In this document: positions 1 through 5,171 of the stretch, piece by piece
Numbering within the stretch: position 1 is the first letter of the stretch
Layout: every line of letters begins with the position of its first letter
DNA from: Pseudomonadota bacterium
GTDB taxonomy: Bacteria > Pseudomonadota > Alphaproteobacteria > Rhizobiales > Xanthobacteraceae
Direction of reading: 5' to 3'
Assembly (NCBI GenBank): GCA_023404705.1
Contig: JAEYAU010000035.1
Span: 1 to 5,431, forward strand
Length of the DNA: 5,431 bases
Program-made: the position numbers and the translations under genes
Notes under the pieces: model-generated
The model's database searches: none
Seen by the model: the letters and a program-made list of their open reading frames with translations, nothing else
What the model was told of the DNA's origin: nothing

Positions 1-2
1 AT

Positions 3-650
3 GCCGCGCTCGACGCCGTGGCGCGGCATGCGACCGGCGCCATGGGCCGCGTGCGGATCGGGACGGGCGCAACGGCCTGCATCTTCCTGCTGCCGCTGGT
101 GCTGCGCGGCCTGCGGCAAGCCTTTCCGGATCTCGAGATCGTGGTCAGCACCGGCAACACGGCGGACGTGGTCAAGGCGGTGGACGAGAACATCCTGGAT
201 CTCGGTCTGGTCACGCTGCCGGTGTCCGGCCGCATGCTCGACGTGACGCCGATCATCGACGACGAGTTCGTCGTGATCGCGCCGCGCGAGATGGGGCTGC
301 CGGCCCGGGTCACGGCCGCGGTGCTGGCCGAGCGCCCTCTCCTGCTGTTCGAGCCGGGCGCGAACACGCGGCGGATCGCCGACGAATGGTTCAGCCGCGG
401 CGGCGCAGCCGCGAAGCCGATCATGTCGCTCGGCAGCGTCGAAGCGATCAAGGAGCTGGTCGGCGCCGGGCTCGGCTGCGCGATCCTGCCCAGCATGGCA
501 CTGCGGCGGGAGCGGCGCGGCGACCTCGTCATCCGCTCGCTGACGCCGAAGCTGAGCCGCCGGCTCGCGCTGGTGATACGCCGCGACAAGCGGCTGCATC
601 GCGGGCTGCGCGAGACCATTCGCGCGATCAAGGCGCTGTCCCGGCGCTAG
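3..650 (+). CDS. LysR-family transcriptional regulator, C-terminal part (5' end cut by window edge)
   Basis: The reading frame is open from the left edge to a TAG at 648-650 and gives about 215 residues. It corresponds to the effector-binding domain of a LysR-type regulator, a periplasmic-binding-protein-like fold. The short linker (ALDAVARHATGAMG) is followed by the usual first strand GRVRIGTGATACIFLLP, then FPDLEIVVSTGNTADVV, the DLGLVTLP strand, DEFVVIAP at the domain crossover, and GAGLGCAILPSMAL near the end. The family is normally about 300 residues, so roughly 85-90 residues with the N-terminal DNA-binding helix-turn-helix lie outside the window. The GTG at 18 and the ATG at 42 are internal codons, not the real start. 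LysR proteins usually respond to a small metabolite and often control adjacent genes; here the gene points the same way as the HxlR gene 51 bp downstream. The co-inducer is unknown. The family call is firm. Confidence 0.88.
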   Translation, partial: AALDAVARHATGAMGRVRIGTGATACIFLLPLVLRGLRQAFPDLEIVVSTGNTADVVKAVDENILDLGLVTLPVSGRMLDVTPIIDDEFVVIAPREMGLPARVTAAVLAERPLLLFEPGANTRRIADEWFSRGGAAAKPIMSLGSVEAIKELVGAGLGCAILPSMALRRERRGDLVIRSLTPKLSRRLALVIRRDKRLHRGLRETIRAIKALSRR

Positions 651-651
651 C

Positions 652-668
652 GGTCCAGATTCCGGACC
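652..668. promoter_or_regulatory. Putative operator, copy 1 (17-bp near-palindrome upstream of the HxlR gene)
   Basis: GGTCCAGATTCCGGACC is a dyad centred on base 660, with 7 of 8 base pairs symmetric; the only mismatch is A657 against C663. It lies between the LysR stop and the HxlR ATG, with its centre 42 bp upstream of that ATG. A second copy differing at only 2 of 17 positions lies upstream of the EthD gene. The repetition in two promoter-like positions makes a protein-binding site likely. HxlR/MarR-class winged-helix dimers bind dyads of this size, so autoregulation by the HxlR protein is the simplest reading. The site also fits the LysR T-N11-A rule (T654 and A666), so the upstream LysR is a real alternative. 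It could also form a weak 5-bp hairpin after the LysR gene, but there is no T tract. Confidence 0.6.
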
Positions 669-689
669 ACCCGGCGACGGCCCGTGTGC

Positions 690-695
690 TAGGTT
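690..695 (+). promoter_or_regulatory. Possible extended -10 element of the HxlR promoter
   Basis: TAGGTT, preceded by TGC (687-689), resembles an extended -10 hexamer. No good -35 is found 16-18 bp upstream; that place is close to the dyad at 652-668, as in activator-dependent promoters. If used, transcription would begin at about 702, at or next to the ATG, giving a leaderless or nearly leaderless message. The same bases (AGG at 691-693) could instead act as a weak Shine-Dalgarno, 8 nt from the ATG. This is a weak call made by eye. Confidence 0.22.
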
Positions 696-701
696 GGCCG
701 C

Positions 702-1421
702 ATGACAAGCTATGGCCAGTTCTGCGCGATCGCACGTGCCCATGAAGTGCTGGGCGGGCGATGGACCCTGCTCATCGTGCGCGAGCTCCTGTGCGGGAGC
801 CACCGCTTCAACGACATCCGCCGCGGCATTCCGCGCATCTCGCGCACCATGCTGTCGGAACGGCTGCAGGAGCTGGTGCTCGTCGGCGCCGTGACACGGA
901 CCGATGGCGCGCATGGCCCCGAATATGTGCTGACCGACTCCGGGAAAGAACTGGCGAATCTCGTCGGCGCGCTCGCGAGCTGGGGCCAGCGCTGGCTGCC
1001 GCGCCACGCCGCGCAGGAGGATCTCGACGCCGAGCCACTGCTGGTCGACATGCAGCGCCGCGTCGATTTTGCGAAGCTGCCGAAGAGCCCGATCGTGGTC
1101 CGCTTCGAGCTCGACCGCCGCCCCGCGCGCTTCATGCTGCTGAAATCCTCGGAGGCTTCGCTCTGTACGCAGAACCCGGGCTTCCCCGAAGCGCTGCGCG
1201 TGCGGGCGAAGCTCTCCGCGCTCACGGCTTGGTGGCGCGGCGACGTGAGCTTTCTGGAGGCGCAGCGGCTGGGGCTGAGCCTCGAAGGCTCCCGCTCGCT
1301 CGTGCGCGCGTTCCCGACTTGGTTCGAACGCTACATGTTCGCGCACATTCCTTCGGCGCACCCGCCCGTCGCGCGCCGGTCCGGATTCCGTACCCCACAG
1401 GCGGCCACGGCCCGGTCATAA
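702..1421 (+). CDS. HxlR-family winged helix-turn-helix transcriptional regulator with C-terminal extension
   Basis: The protein has 239 residues. Residues 5-90 match the HxlR winged-helix domain: GQFCAIARAHEVLGGRWTLL at 5-24, RELLCGSHRFNDIRRGIPRIS (the RF-x-D/E-I/L signature), the recognition helix around 47-58 (S-R-T-M-L-S-E-R-L-Q-E-L), the wing strands 64-78 ending YVLTDSGKEL, and a final helix LASWGQRWL. A conserved-position cysteine (C8) lies near the N-terminus, as in many HxlR proteins. Plain HxlR proteins have about 110-150 residues; the extra ~120 residues here (about 105-225) resemble the SCP2-like sterol/ligand-binding extension found in longer members, so the protein may sense a hydrophobic ligand. 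That domain assignment is tentative. The start ATG at 702 sits just before the first conserved residues. The stop is 40 bp before the EthD gene, and a dyad flanks the gene on each side, suggesting self-regulation plus control of the EthD operon. Confidence 0.88.
   Translation: MTSYGQFCAIARAHEVLGGRWTLLIVRELLCGSHRFNDIRRGIPRISRTMLSERLQELVLVGAVTRTDGAHGPEYVLTDSGKELANLVGALASWGQRWLPRHAAQEDLDAEPLLVDMQRRVDFAKLPKSPIVVRFELDRRPARFMLLKSSEASLCTQNPGFPEALRVRAKLSALTAWWRGDVSFLEAQRLGLSLEGSRSLVRAFPTWFERYMFAHIPSAHPPVARRSGFRTPQAATARS
1378..1394. promoter_or_regulatory. Putative operator, copy 2 (17-bp near-palindrome upstream of the EthD gene)
   Basis: GGTCCGGATTCCGTACC is a dyad centred on base 1386, with 7 of 8 pairs symmetric; the mismatch is C1381 against T1391. 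It matches the copy at 652-668 in 15 of 17 positions, and the mismatch falls at a different pair, so both copies point to the same perfect dyad. It lies inside the 3' end of the HxlR coding sequence, with its centre 76 bp upstream of the EthD ATG. The T-N11-A spacing (T1380, A1392) is also present. The site is best read as the operator or activator site of the EthD/PLP-enzyme operon, bound by the HxlR protein or by the upstream LysR protein. Confidence 0.6.
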
Positions 1422-1422
1422 C
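1417..1422 (+). promoter_or_regulatory. Possible -10 element for the EthD operon
   Basis: CATAAC matches TATAAT at 4 of 6 positions and overlaps the TAA stop of the HxlR gene. It starts 22 bp after the end of the dyad at 1378-1394. The candidate -10 of the HxlR gene starts 21 bp after its own dyad, so the dyad-to-hexamer geometry is nearly the same at both promoters. No recognisable -35 exists at the normal distance. A start of transcription at about 1429 would leave a leader of about 32 nt containing the ribosome binding site. Weak by itself; the matching geometry is its main support. Confidence 0.25.
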
Positions 1423-1447
1423 CTCCGCGCGGTTCGATCGCGACCGC

Positions 1448-1456
1448 GAGAGGAGA
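1448..1456 (+). promoter_or_regulatory. Ribosome binding site of the EthD gene
   Basis: GAGAGGAGA contains AGGAG at 1451-1455, 6 nt before the ATG at 1462. It is the strongest Shine-Dalgarno on the + strand of this window and fixes the start of the EthD gene. Confidence 0.75.
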
Positions 1457-1461
1457 ATCTC

Positions 1462-1773
1462 ATGACGGCCCATCTGCTCGTGCTCTACCCTCACCCGAAG
1501 AATGTCGACGCCTTCGAGCGCGCCTACCGCGACGAGCATCTGCCCTTCGCGGGCCCGAAGCTCGCGGGTGCCACCAGCGTCGAGACCAAGCGCGTGGTCG
1601 GTCCGGCCTCTGCGCAGCCGCCCTATCACCTGGTCTCGGACATCACCTTCCCGAGCATCGACGCGCTCAAGGCCTGCGCGATGTCGGATGACGGCAAGGC
1701 GGCCCTCCAGCACGCGGCCTCGATCAGCTCCGGTGGCGCGCCTACCGTCATGGTGATCACGGACGCCTTCTGA
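1462..1773 (+). CDS. EthD family protein
   Basis: This is a small protein of 103 residues, the usual size of an EthD protein (dimeric ferredoxin-like alpha/beta barrel). The N-terminal strand HLLVLYPHP is followed by the typical helix and acidic-His motif, FERAYRDEHLPFAGPKLAG (residues 18-36, H26 and P28). Then come PPYHLVSDITFPSIDALKACA (the Y-x-x-x-x-x-x-F strand and helix) and a last strand PTVMVITDAF. EthD was named for its requirement in bacterial ethyl tert-butyl ether breakdown, but most members have no known reaction; related folds include monooxygenases, dehydratases and heme-associated proteins. No signal peptide is present, so it should be cytosolic. The start is supported by the AGGAG site. 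The PLP-enzyme gene begins 34 bp after the stop with no sign of a terminator between, so the two are probably one operon, likely controlled from the dyad at 1378-1394. The substrate is unknown. Confidence 0.83.
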   Translation: MTAHLLVLYPHPKNVDAFERAYRDEHLPFAGPKLAGATSVETKRVVGPASAQPPYHLVSDITFPSIDALKACAMSDDGKAALQHAASISSGGAPTVMVITDAF

Positions 1774-1807
1774 ACGCATGCGGGCGCCGTTGGCTGCAGG
1801 ACACGAC

Positions 1808-2737
1808 ATGACGACCATTCTCGACAGCATCGGCAACACGCGCCTGCTCGGCCTGAGGCATATCCGGCCGCGCAACGGCGCCCGCATCCTCCTCAAGCTG
1901 GAGAACGAGAACCCCTCCGGCAGCGTCAAGGACCGACAGGCCTTGGCGATGATCACGGCGGCGGAAGCCGACGGCCGGCTGCAGCCCGGCGGCGCCGTGG
2001 TCGAATACACCGGTGGCAGCACCGGCGTCTCGCTGGGCCTGGTCTGCGCTGTGAAGGGCTACGTGCTGCATATCGTGTCGTCCGATGCCTTCTCGCGCGA
2101 GAAGCTCGACCATATGCGCATCTTCGGCGCGCGGCTCACCATCGTGCCGAGCGAGAGCGGGCGCATGACCGCCAAGCTCACCCGCGACATGATCGAGGTC
2201 GCGCGCGGGATCACGGAGAAGACGGGCGGCCATTGGACCGACCAGCTCAACAACACGGACCAGCTCGCGGCCTATCGCGCCATGGCCGAGGAGATCTGGA
2301 CGCAGGCCGGCGGCCTTATTGATGCCTTCGTGCAATGCGTCGGCACCGCGGCCTCGCTGCGCGGGACGGCGGAAGGTCTGCGCCGCCATGATGACCGCGT
2401 CCGCATCGTCGCGGTCGAGCCGGCGGAATCCGCCGTGCTCTCCGGCGGCGCGCCGGGCGCGCACAAGATCGATGGCGTCGGCGCCGGCTTCGTGGTGCCG
2501 CTCTGGCGCGACGGCATCGCGGATGCGATCGAGCGCGTCACGACCGATGAGGCCAAAGCCATGGCACTGCGACTCGCGCGCGAGGAAGGGCTGTTCGCCG
2601 GCACCTCCACGGGCGCCAATGTGATCGCGGCGCTGCGCACGGCGGAGCAGCTCGGTCGGGACGCGACCGTGGTGACGCTGATGTGCGACAGCGGGATGAA
2701 GTATCTGAAGACGTTCGGGGCCGAGGTCGCGTCGTAG
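1808..2737 (+). CDS. PLP-dependent enzyme of the cysteine synthase / cystathionine beta-synthase family
   Basis: The protein has 309 residues, close to the usual length of O-acetylserine sulfhydrylase (fold-type II PLP enzymes). It opens with ILDSIGNTRLLGL, carries the Schiff-base lysine motif NPSGSVKDR (K41), QLNNTDQLAAY (146-156), the family stretch PGAHKIDGVGAGFV (216-229), and a C-terminal DSG (S295) expected to contact the pyridine nitrogen. The substrate carboxylate loop, normally T-S-G-N-T-G, reads TGGSTG at 68-73. The glycine-rich phosphate loop, normally GTGGT, reads GTAAS at 179-183. These changes suggest it is not a housekeeping CysK and may use a different amino-acid donor or nucleophile; beta-replacement or beta-elimination chemistry is inferred. 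I chose the ATG at 1808 because AGGA lies at 1798-1801, 6 nt away, and because family members begin 3-8 residues before DSIGNT. The in-frame ATG at 1778 has no ribosome site. It is likely cotranscribed with the EthD gene. Its TAG stop lies inside an inverted repeat. Confidence 0.88.
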   Translation: MTTILDSIGNTRLLGLRHIRPRNGARILLKLENENPSGSVKDRQALAMITAAEADGRLQPGGAVVEYTGGSTGVSLGLVCAVKGYVLHIVSSDAFSREKLDHMRIFGARLTIVPSESGRMTAKLTRDMIEVARGITEKTGGHWTDQLNNTDQLAAYRAMAEEIWTQAGGLIDAFVQCVGTAASLRGTAEGLRRHDDRVRIVAVEPAESAVLSGGAPGAHKIDGVGAGFVVPLWRDGIADAIERVTTDEAKAMALRLAREEGLFAGTSTGANVIAALRTAEQLGRDATVVTLMCDSGMKYLKTFGAEVAS

Positions 2738-2788
2738 GGTGTGCTCAGCGCGCAGGCCGGCCTTCAGACGGAACGATGATCTTGATCG

Positions 2789-2814
2789 CGCTGAGCGCAC
2801 GCGTGCGCTCAGCG
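2789..2814. repeat. 26-bp perfect palindrome between the convergent genes
   Basis: The half-site CGCTGAGCGCACG at 2789-2801 is followed directly by its exact reverse complement CGTGCGCTCAGCG at 2802-2814. With one bulged base the pairing extends to GATC on both sides (2784-2787 and 2815-2818). As RNA it would fold into a hairpin of at least 11 bp with a tetraloop, in either direction of transcription. No T-run follows on either strand, so it is not a standard intrinsic terminator, though it could stop or stabilise 3' ends. The sequence GTGTGCTCAGCG at 2739-2750 could also pair with 2789-2800 at 11 of 12 positions, an alternative fold. Confidence 0.7.
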
Positions 2815-2841
2815 GATCCTTGCCTGTCGTGCAACCGCAGA

Positions 2842-2857
2842 GCTCGGGCCGCCGAGC
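2842..2857 (-). terminator. Possible hairpin terminator of the ABC transporter operon
   Basis: On the - strand, 6 nt after the permease stop codon, the sequence GCTCGGCGGCCCGAGC forms a 6-bp GC-rich stem with a 4-nt loop. No U tract follows (the next bases are TCTGCGGTT), so it would be a weak or factor-dependent terminator. Its outer arm overlaps the 13-bp inverted repeat, so the two structures compete. Confidence 0.35.
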
Positions 2858-2862
2858 ACACC

Positions 2863-3627
2863 CTACACAGGGCCGCGCCAGCGCAGCGTGTGGCGCTCCA
2901 CGCGCTCCAGCGCCAGGTTGGTGATATAGCCGACGACGCCGAGCACGATGATGCCGGCGTAGAGGTCGGGGCTGCGGAACGAGCGCGCCGCCATGATGAT
3001 GTTGTGGCCGATTCCCGTGACGCCAGAGAGCATCTCGGTCACCACGGCGAGGATGAGCGAGACCGTGAGGGCGAGGCGGAGCCCGGCGAAGATGTCCGGC
3101 ATGGCGTTGGGCAGCGCGATCTTGAAGATGAAAGCGAGCCGCGAGAAGTGCAGCATGCGCGCGACCTCGACGAGGCGCGGCTCCACGGTCTTGAAGCCGT
3201 GCACAGTCGCGAGCAGCACGGGCCAGAGCGAGGCGAAAGCGATGACCGCGACGATCATGCGGTCGTTGAGGCCGATCAGCAGCACGAAGACCGGGATCAC
3301 GGCGGAGGCCGGCAGCGGGCGGACGAACTCCAGCGTCGGCTCCAGATAGGCGCGCAGGCCCGGCGAGAGGCCGATGGCGGCGCCGAGCGCGACGCCGACG
3401 AGCGTCGCCGAGACGAAGCCGAGCGCCATGCGCCGCAACGTGTCGGCGAGCGCGAGCCAGAACTCGGCCTCGTGCAGTTGCTCCCATAAGCTGCCGAGGC
3501 TGCGATCGGGGCCCGGGAAGAACACGGGCGAAATCAGGCCGGCATCGGCGCCGAGCTGCCAGAGGCCGAGCAGCGCGAGCGCGACCGCGACACTGCCGAG
3601 GAACTGGAGTGTCTCGGCGCGCTTCAT
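2863..3627 (-). CDS. ABC transporter permease, NitT/TauT (SsuC/TauC-like) family, second permease
   Basis: This is an inner-membrane protein of 254 residues belonging to the binding-protein-dependent transport permeases (BPD_transp_1 fold). An N-terminal membrane segment (about 9-26) is followed by the periplasmic stretch ISPVFFPGPD, a FWLALADTLRRMALGF region, and membrane segments around 68-88, 109-120, 125-143, 185-200 and 222-240. The EAA cytoplasmic loop that docks on the ATPase is EVARMLHFSRLAFIFKIALP (residues 154-173); the usual glycine of EAA-x-x-x-G is replaced by H160. The ATG at 3627 overlaps the stop codon of the preceding permease gene (ATGA, 4 bp) and has GGAG at 3636-3633, 5 nt upstream, so the start is well supported and translation is likely coupled. 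It is clearly related to, but different from, the other permease, so the membrane channel is probably a heterodimer. It is the last gene of the operon; its TAG lies in the inverted repeat. Substrate unknown. Confidence 0.9.
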   Translation of the reverse strand: MKRAETLQFLGSVAVALALLGLWQLGADAGLISPVFFPGPDRSLGSLWEQLHEAEFWLALADTLRRMALGFVSATLVGVALGAAIGLSPGLRAYLEPTLEFVRPLPASAVIPVFVLLIGLNDRMIVAVIAFASLWPVLLATVHGFKTVEPRLVEVARMLHFSRLAFIFKIALPNAMPDIFAGLRLALTVSLILAVVTEMLSGVTGIGHNIIMAARSFRSPDLYAGIIVLGVVGYITNLALERVERHTLRWRGPV

Positions 3628-4388
3628 CGCTGCTCCGCCCAGCTTCCCATGCGGCCGAACCAGCGGTGCTGCGCGCGGAGCAGCAGCACATTGATGAGCC
3701 AGCCGAGCACGCCGATCCAGAGCAGGAAGACGAACACGCGGTCCGGCCGCATGCTCTCCTGCGCGACGATCAACGCATAACCGAGGCCGATCGGATTGGT
3801 GGTGATCTCCACCGTGACTGCGACCACGAGCGCAACCGCGGCCGCGAGGCGCAGGCCGACGAAGACGCGCGGCAAGGTCGCGGGCAGCACGATCTTGAAC
3901 ACGCGCGCCGTCAAGCCGAGGCCGAGCACGCGGGCGACCTCGAGCAGGCGCGGCTCGATGCCGCGCACCGCGTTCTCGGTGATGATCAGCAGCGGCCAGA
4001 AGCACGCGAAGGCGACCACCGCGATCTCCATGCGATAGCCGAAGCCGTAGATCAGCAGCGCCAGCGGAATCAGCGCCACCGAGGGGATCGGCCGCAGCGC
4101 CTCGGTCGAGAGCCGCATCAGCGAAGCGAGCAGCCGCCAGAGGCCGAAGGCAACGCCGCAGGCAATGCCGAGGGCCGCGCCGATGGCGAGGCCCGCGAGC
4201 GCGGCGCCGAAGGTCTCCTGCGTCGCCTTGAACAGGCTGCCATCCCGGATCGCGGCTGCCGCGGCGGCCGCGATTGCGCTCGGGAACGACATGCTCTCGG
4301 CGACGATGTAGCCGGAGCGCGCCGCGAACTCCCAGAGCGCGATCAGCGCAACCGGCAGCACGGCGCCCCTGAGCGCACGCACGCGCAC
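3624..4388 (-). CDS. ABC transporter permease, NitT/TauT (SsuC/TauC-like) family, first permease
   Basis: This is an inner-membrane protein of 254 residues, the same length as its partner. A first hydrophobic segment lies at about 9-24 (GAVLPVALIALWEFAA), then SMSFPSAI with an unusual alanine run (38-46), SLFKATQETFGAALAGLAIG, and further membrane segments around 62-83, 104-116, 121-137, 180-197 and 218-236. The EAA loop is EVARVLGLGLTARVFKIVLP, starting at residue 150 with the expected glycine at 156. The frame is open further upstream into the ATPase gene, but the family begins near here. I chose the GTG at 4388, one base after the ATPase TGA (4392-4390), with GGGG at 4399-4396 as a possible ribosome site. 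A GTG at 4382 is an alternative. The stop overlaps the next permease's ATG by 4 bp. Two unlike permeases served by one ATPase suggests a heterodimeric channel. Substrate unknown. Confidence 0.87.
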   Translation of the reverse strand: MRVRALRGAVLPVALIALWEFAARSGYIVAESMSFPSAIAAAAAAAIRDGSLFKATQETFGAALAGLAIGAALGIACGVAFGLWRLLASLMRLSTEALRPIPSVALIPLALLIYGFGYRMEIAVVAFACFWPLLIITENAVRGIEPRLLEVARVLGLGLTARVFKIVLPATLPRVFVGLRLAAAVALVVAVTVEITTNPIGLGYALIVAQESMRPDRVFVFLLWIGVLGWLINVLLLRAQHRWFGRMGSWAEQR

Positions 4389-4389
4389 G

Positions 4390-5160
4390 TCAGTGCCCCG
4401 TGGTCGGCAGCAGGCCGAACAGTCTGTGGCGCAGCGCGAGGAAGCGCGGGTCCTCGCGCGTGGTGAGCTGGTTGCGCGGGCGAGGCAGATCGACATCGAC
4501 CAGGGCGCCGATGCGACCAGGCCGGCTCTCCATCGCGATCACGCGGTCGCCGAGATAGATCGCCTCCTCGAGATCGTGGGTGACGAACACCACCGTCGTG
4601 CCGCTCTCGGCGCAGAGGCGCAGCACCTCGTCCTGCAGGTTCTGGCGTGTCATGGCATCGAGCGCGCCGAAGGGCTCGTCCATCAGCAGCACCTGCGGAG
4701 ACTGCGCGAGGCAGCGCGCGATCTGCAGGCGCTGCTGCATGCCGCCCGAGAGCTGCACCGGAAAGGCCTCGGCGCGATCCGCGAGGCCGACGCGCGCGAG
4801 CAGCTCGCGAATGATGCCGGGCCGCTCGCCGCGCGGCACGCGCCGGGACTCGAGCGCGAGCTCGACATTGCCCGCGACCGTGCGCCAGGGCAGCAGCGCC
4901 TTGCCGTAATCCTGGAACACGATCGCGAGCGCGCGGTCGGGTCCGGTCACAGGCTTGCCGCGGAACGTGACAGTGCCCTCGCTCGGCTGCAGCAGGCCGC
5001 CGAGCAGGCGCAGCAGCGTGGTCTTGCCGCAGCCGGAGGCGCCGACGATGCAGACGAACTCGTGCTCGCGCACCTCGAGCGAGATGTCCTGCAGGATCGT
5101 CAGCGGCTTCGGATCGCCGACCCGGTACTGTAGGCCCTGCGCGGCCATCAAGGGTGTCAC
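4390..5160 (-). CDS. ABC transporter ATP-binding protein, NitT/TauT (SsuB/TauB-like) family
   Basis: This is a cytoplasmic ATPase of 256 residues that powers the two permeases encoded downstream. All motifs are present in order: Walker A GASGCGKTT (40-48), Q-loop VFQDYGKALLPWRTV (Q83; the LLPW segment is typical of the nitrate/sulfonate/taurine class), signature LSGGMQQR (137-144, M in place of the usual Q), Walker B LLMDEP (158-163) with D-loop GALDA, and switch histidine THDLEEA (H195). The length matches the family. I chose the GTG at 5160 because GAGG lies at 5169-5166, 5 nt upstream; the ATG at 5148 (shorter by four residues) is an alternative with no ribosome site. A longer open frame running back to 5409 overlaps the binding-protein gene and is not supported. 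The start is 11 nt after the binding-protein stop, and the stop is one base before the first permease start, so this is one operon. Confidence 0.93.
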   Translation of the reverse strand: MTPLMAAQGLQYRVGDPKPLTILQDISLEVREHEFVCIVGASGCGKTTLLRLLGGLLQPSEGTVTFRGKPVTGPDRALAIVFQDYGKALLPWRTVAGNVELALESRRVPRGERPGIIRELLARVGLADRAEAFPVQLSGGMQQRLQIARCLAQSPQVLLMDEPFGALDAMTRQNLQDEVLRLCAESGTTVVFVTHDLEEAIYLGDRVIAMESRPGRIGALVDVDLPRPRNQLTTREDPRFLALRHRLFGLLPTTGH

Positions 5161-5171
5161 GCGCGCCTCGA

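Larger units (their letters stand above)
2734..2866. repeat. 13-bp inverted repeat bounding the convergent intergenic region, with the stop codons of both genes in its arms
   Basis: GTAGGGTGTGCTC at 2734-2746 is the exact reverse complement of GAGCACACCCTAC at 2854-2866. The arms are 107 bp apart. The left arm contains the TAG of the PLP-enzyme gene (2735-2737) and the right arm the TAG of the downstream permease on the other strand (2863-2865). Read from each gene, the same bases therefore follow both stop codons. The sequence between the arms has no ORF and holds a perfect 26-bp palindrome, a 10-bp palindrome AGGCCGGCCT (2754-2763) and a 6-bp hairpin. This could be a bidirectional terminator or a small repetitive palindromic element (REP/MITE-like) that inserted at the ends of the two genes. 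No direct-repeat target duplication is evident. Confidence 0.7.

Noticed and set aside
652..668. Reading the first dyad as an intrinsic terminator for the LysR gene
   Set aside because: The stem is only 5 bp with no following T tract, and the second copy inside the HxlR gene would not make sense as a terminator.
1778..1807. Earlier ATG (1778) for the PLP enzyme
   Set aside because: No ribosome binding site precedes it, it begins only 4 nt after the EthD stop, and the added residues are not part of the family; the ATG at 1808 has AGGA 6 nt upstream.
2683..3489. + strand frames at 2683-3489, 3609-4466 and 4393-5133
   Set aside because: These are antisense shadows of the ABC transporter genes, with Arg/Asp/His/Glu-rich translations and no recognisable domain.
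1222..3691. Long open frames on the - strand at 1222-2022 and 1757-3691
   Set aside because: They run antisense to, or out of frame with, well-supported genes and give Arg/Ala/His-rich low-complexity translations typical of shadow frames in GC-rich DNA.
3628..4005. Upstream extension of the second permease to 4005
   Set aside because: The extension overlaps the first permease out of frame and is not permease-like; the ATG at 3627 has a good GGAG site and the classic ATGA overlap.
4369..4393. CTGAGCGCACG at 4369-4379, identical to 11 bases inside the 26-bp palindrome, with CTGA/TCAG ends
   Set aside because: It lies in coding sequence at the ATPase/permease junction, and several 11-base matches are expected by chance in a window of this size and GC content.
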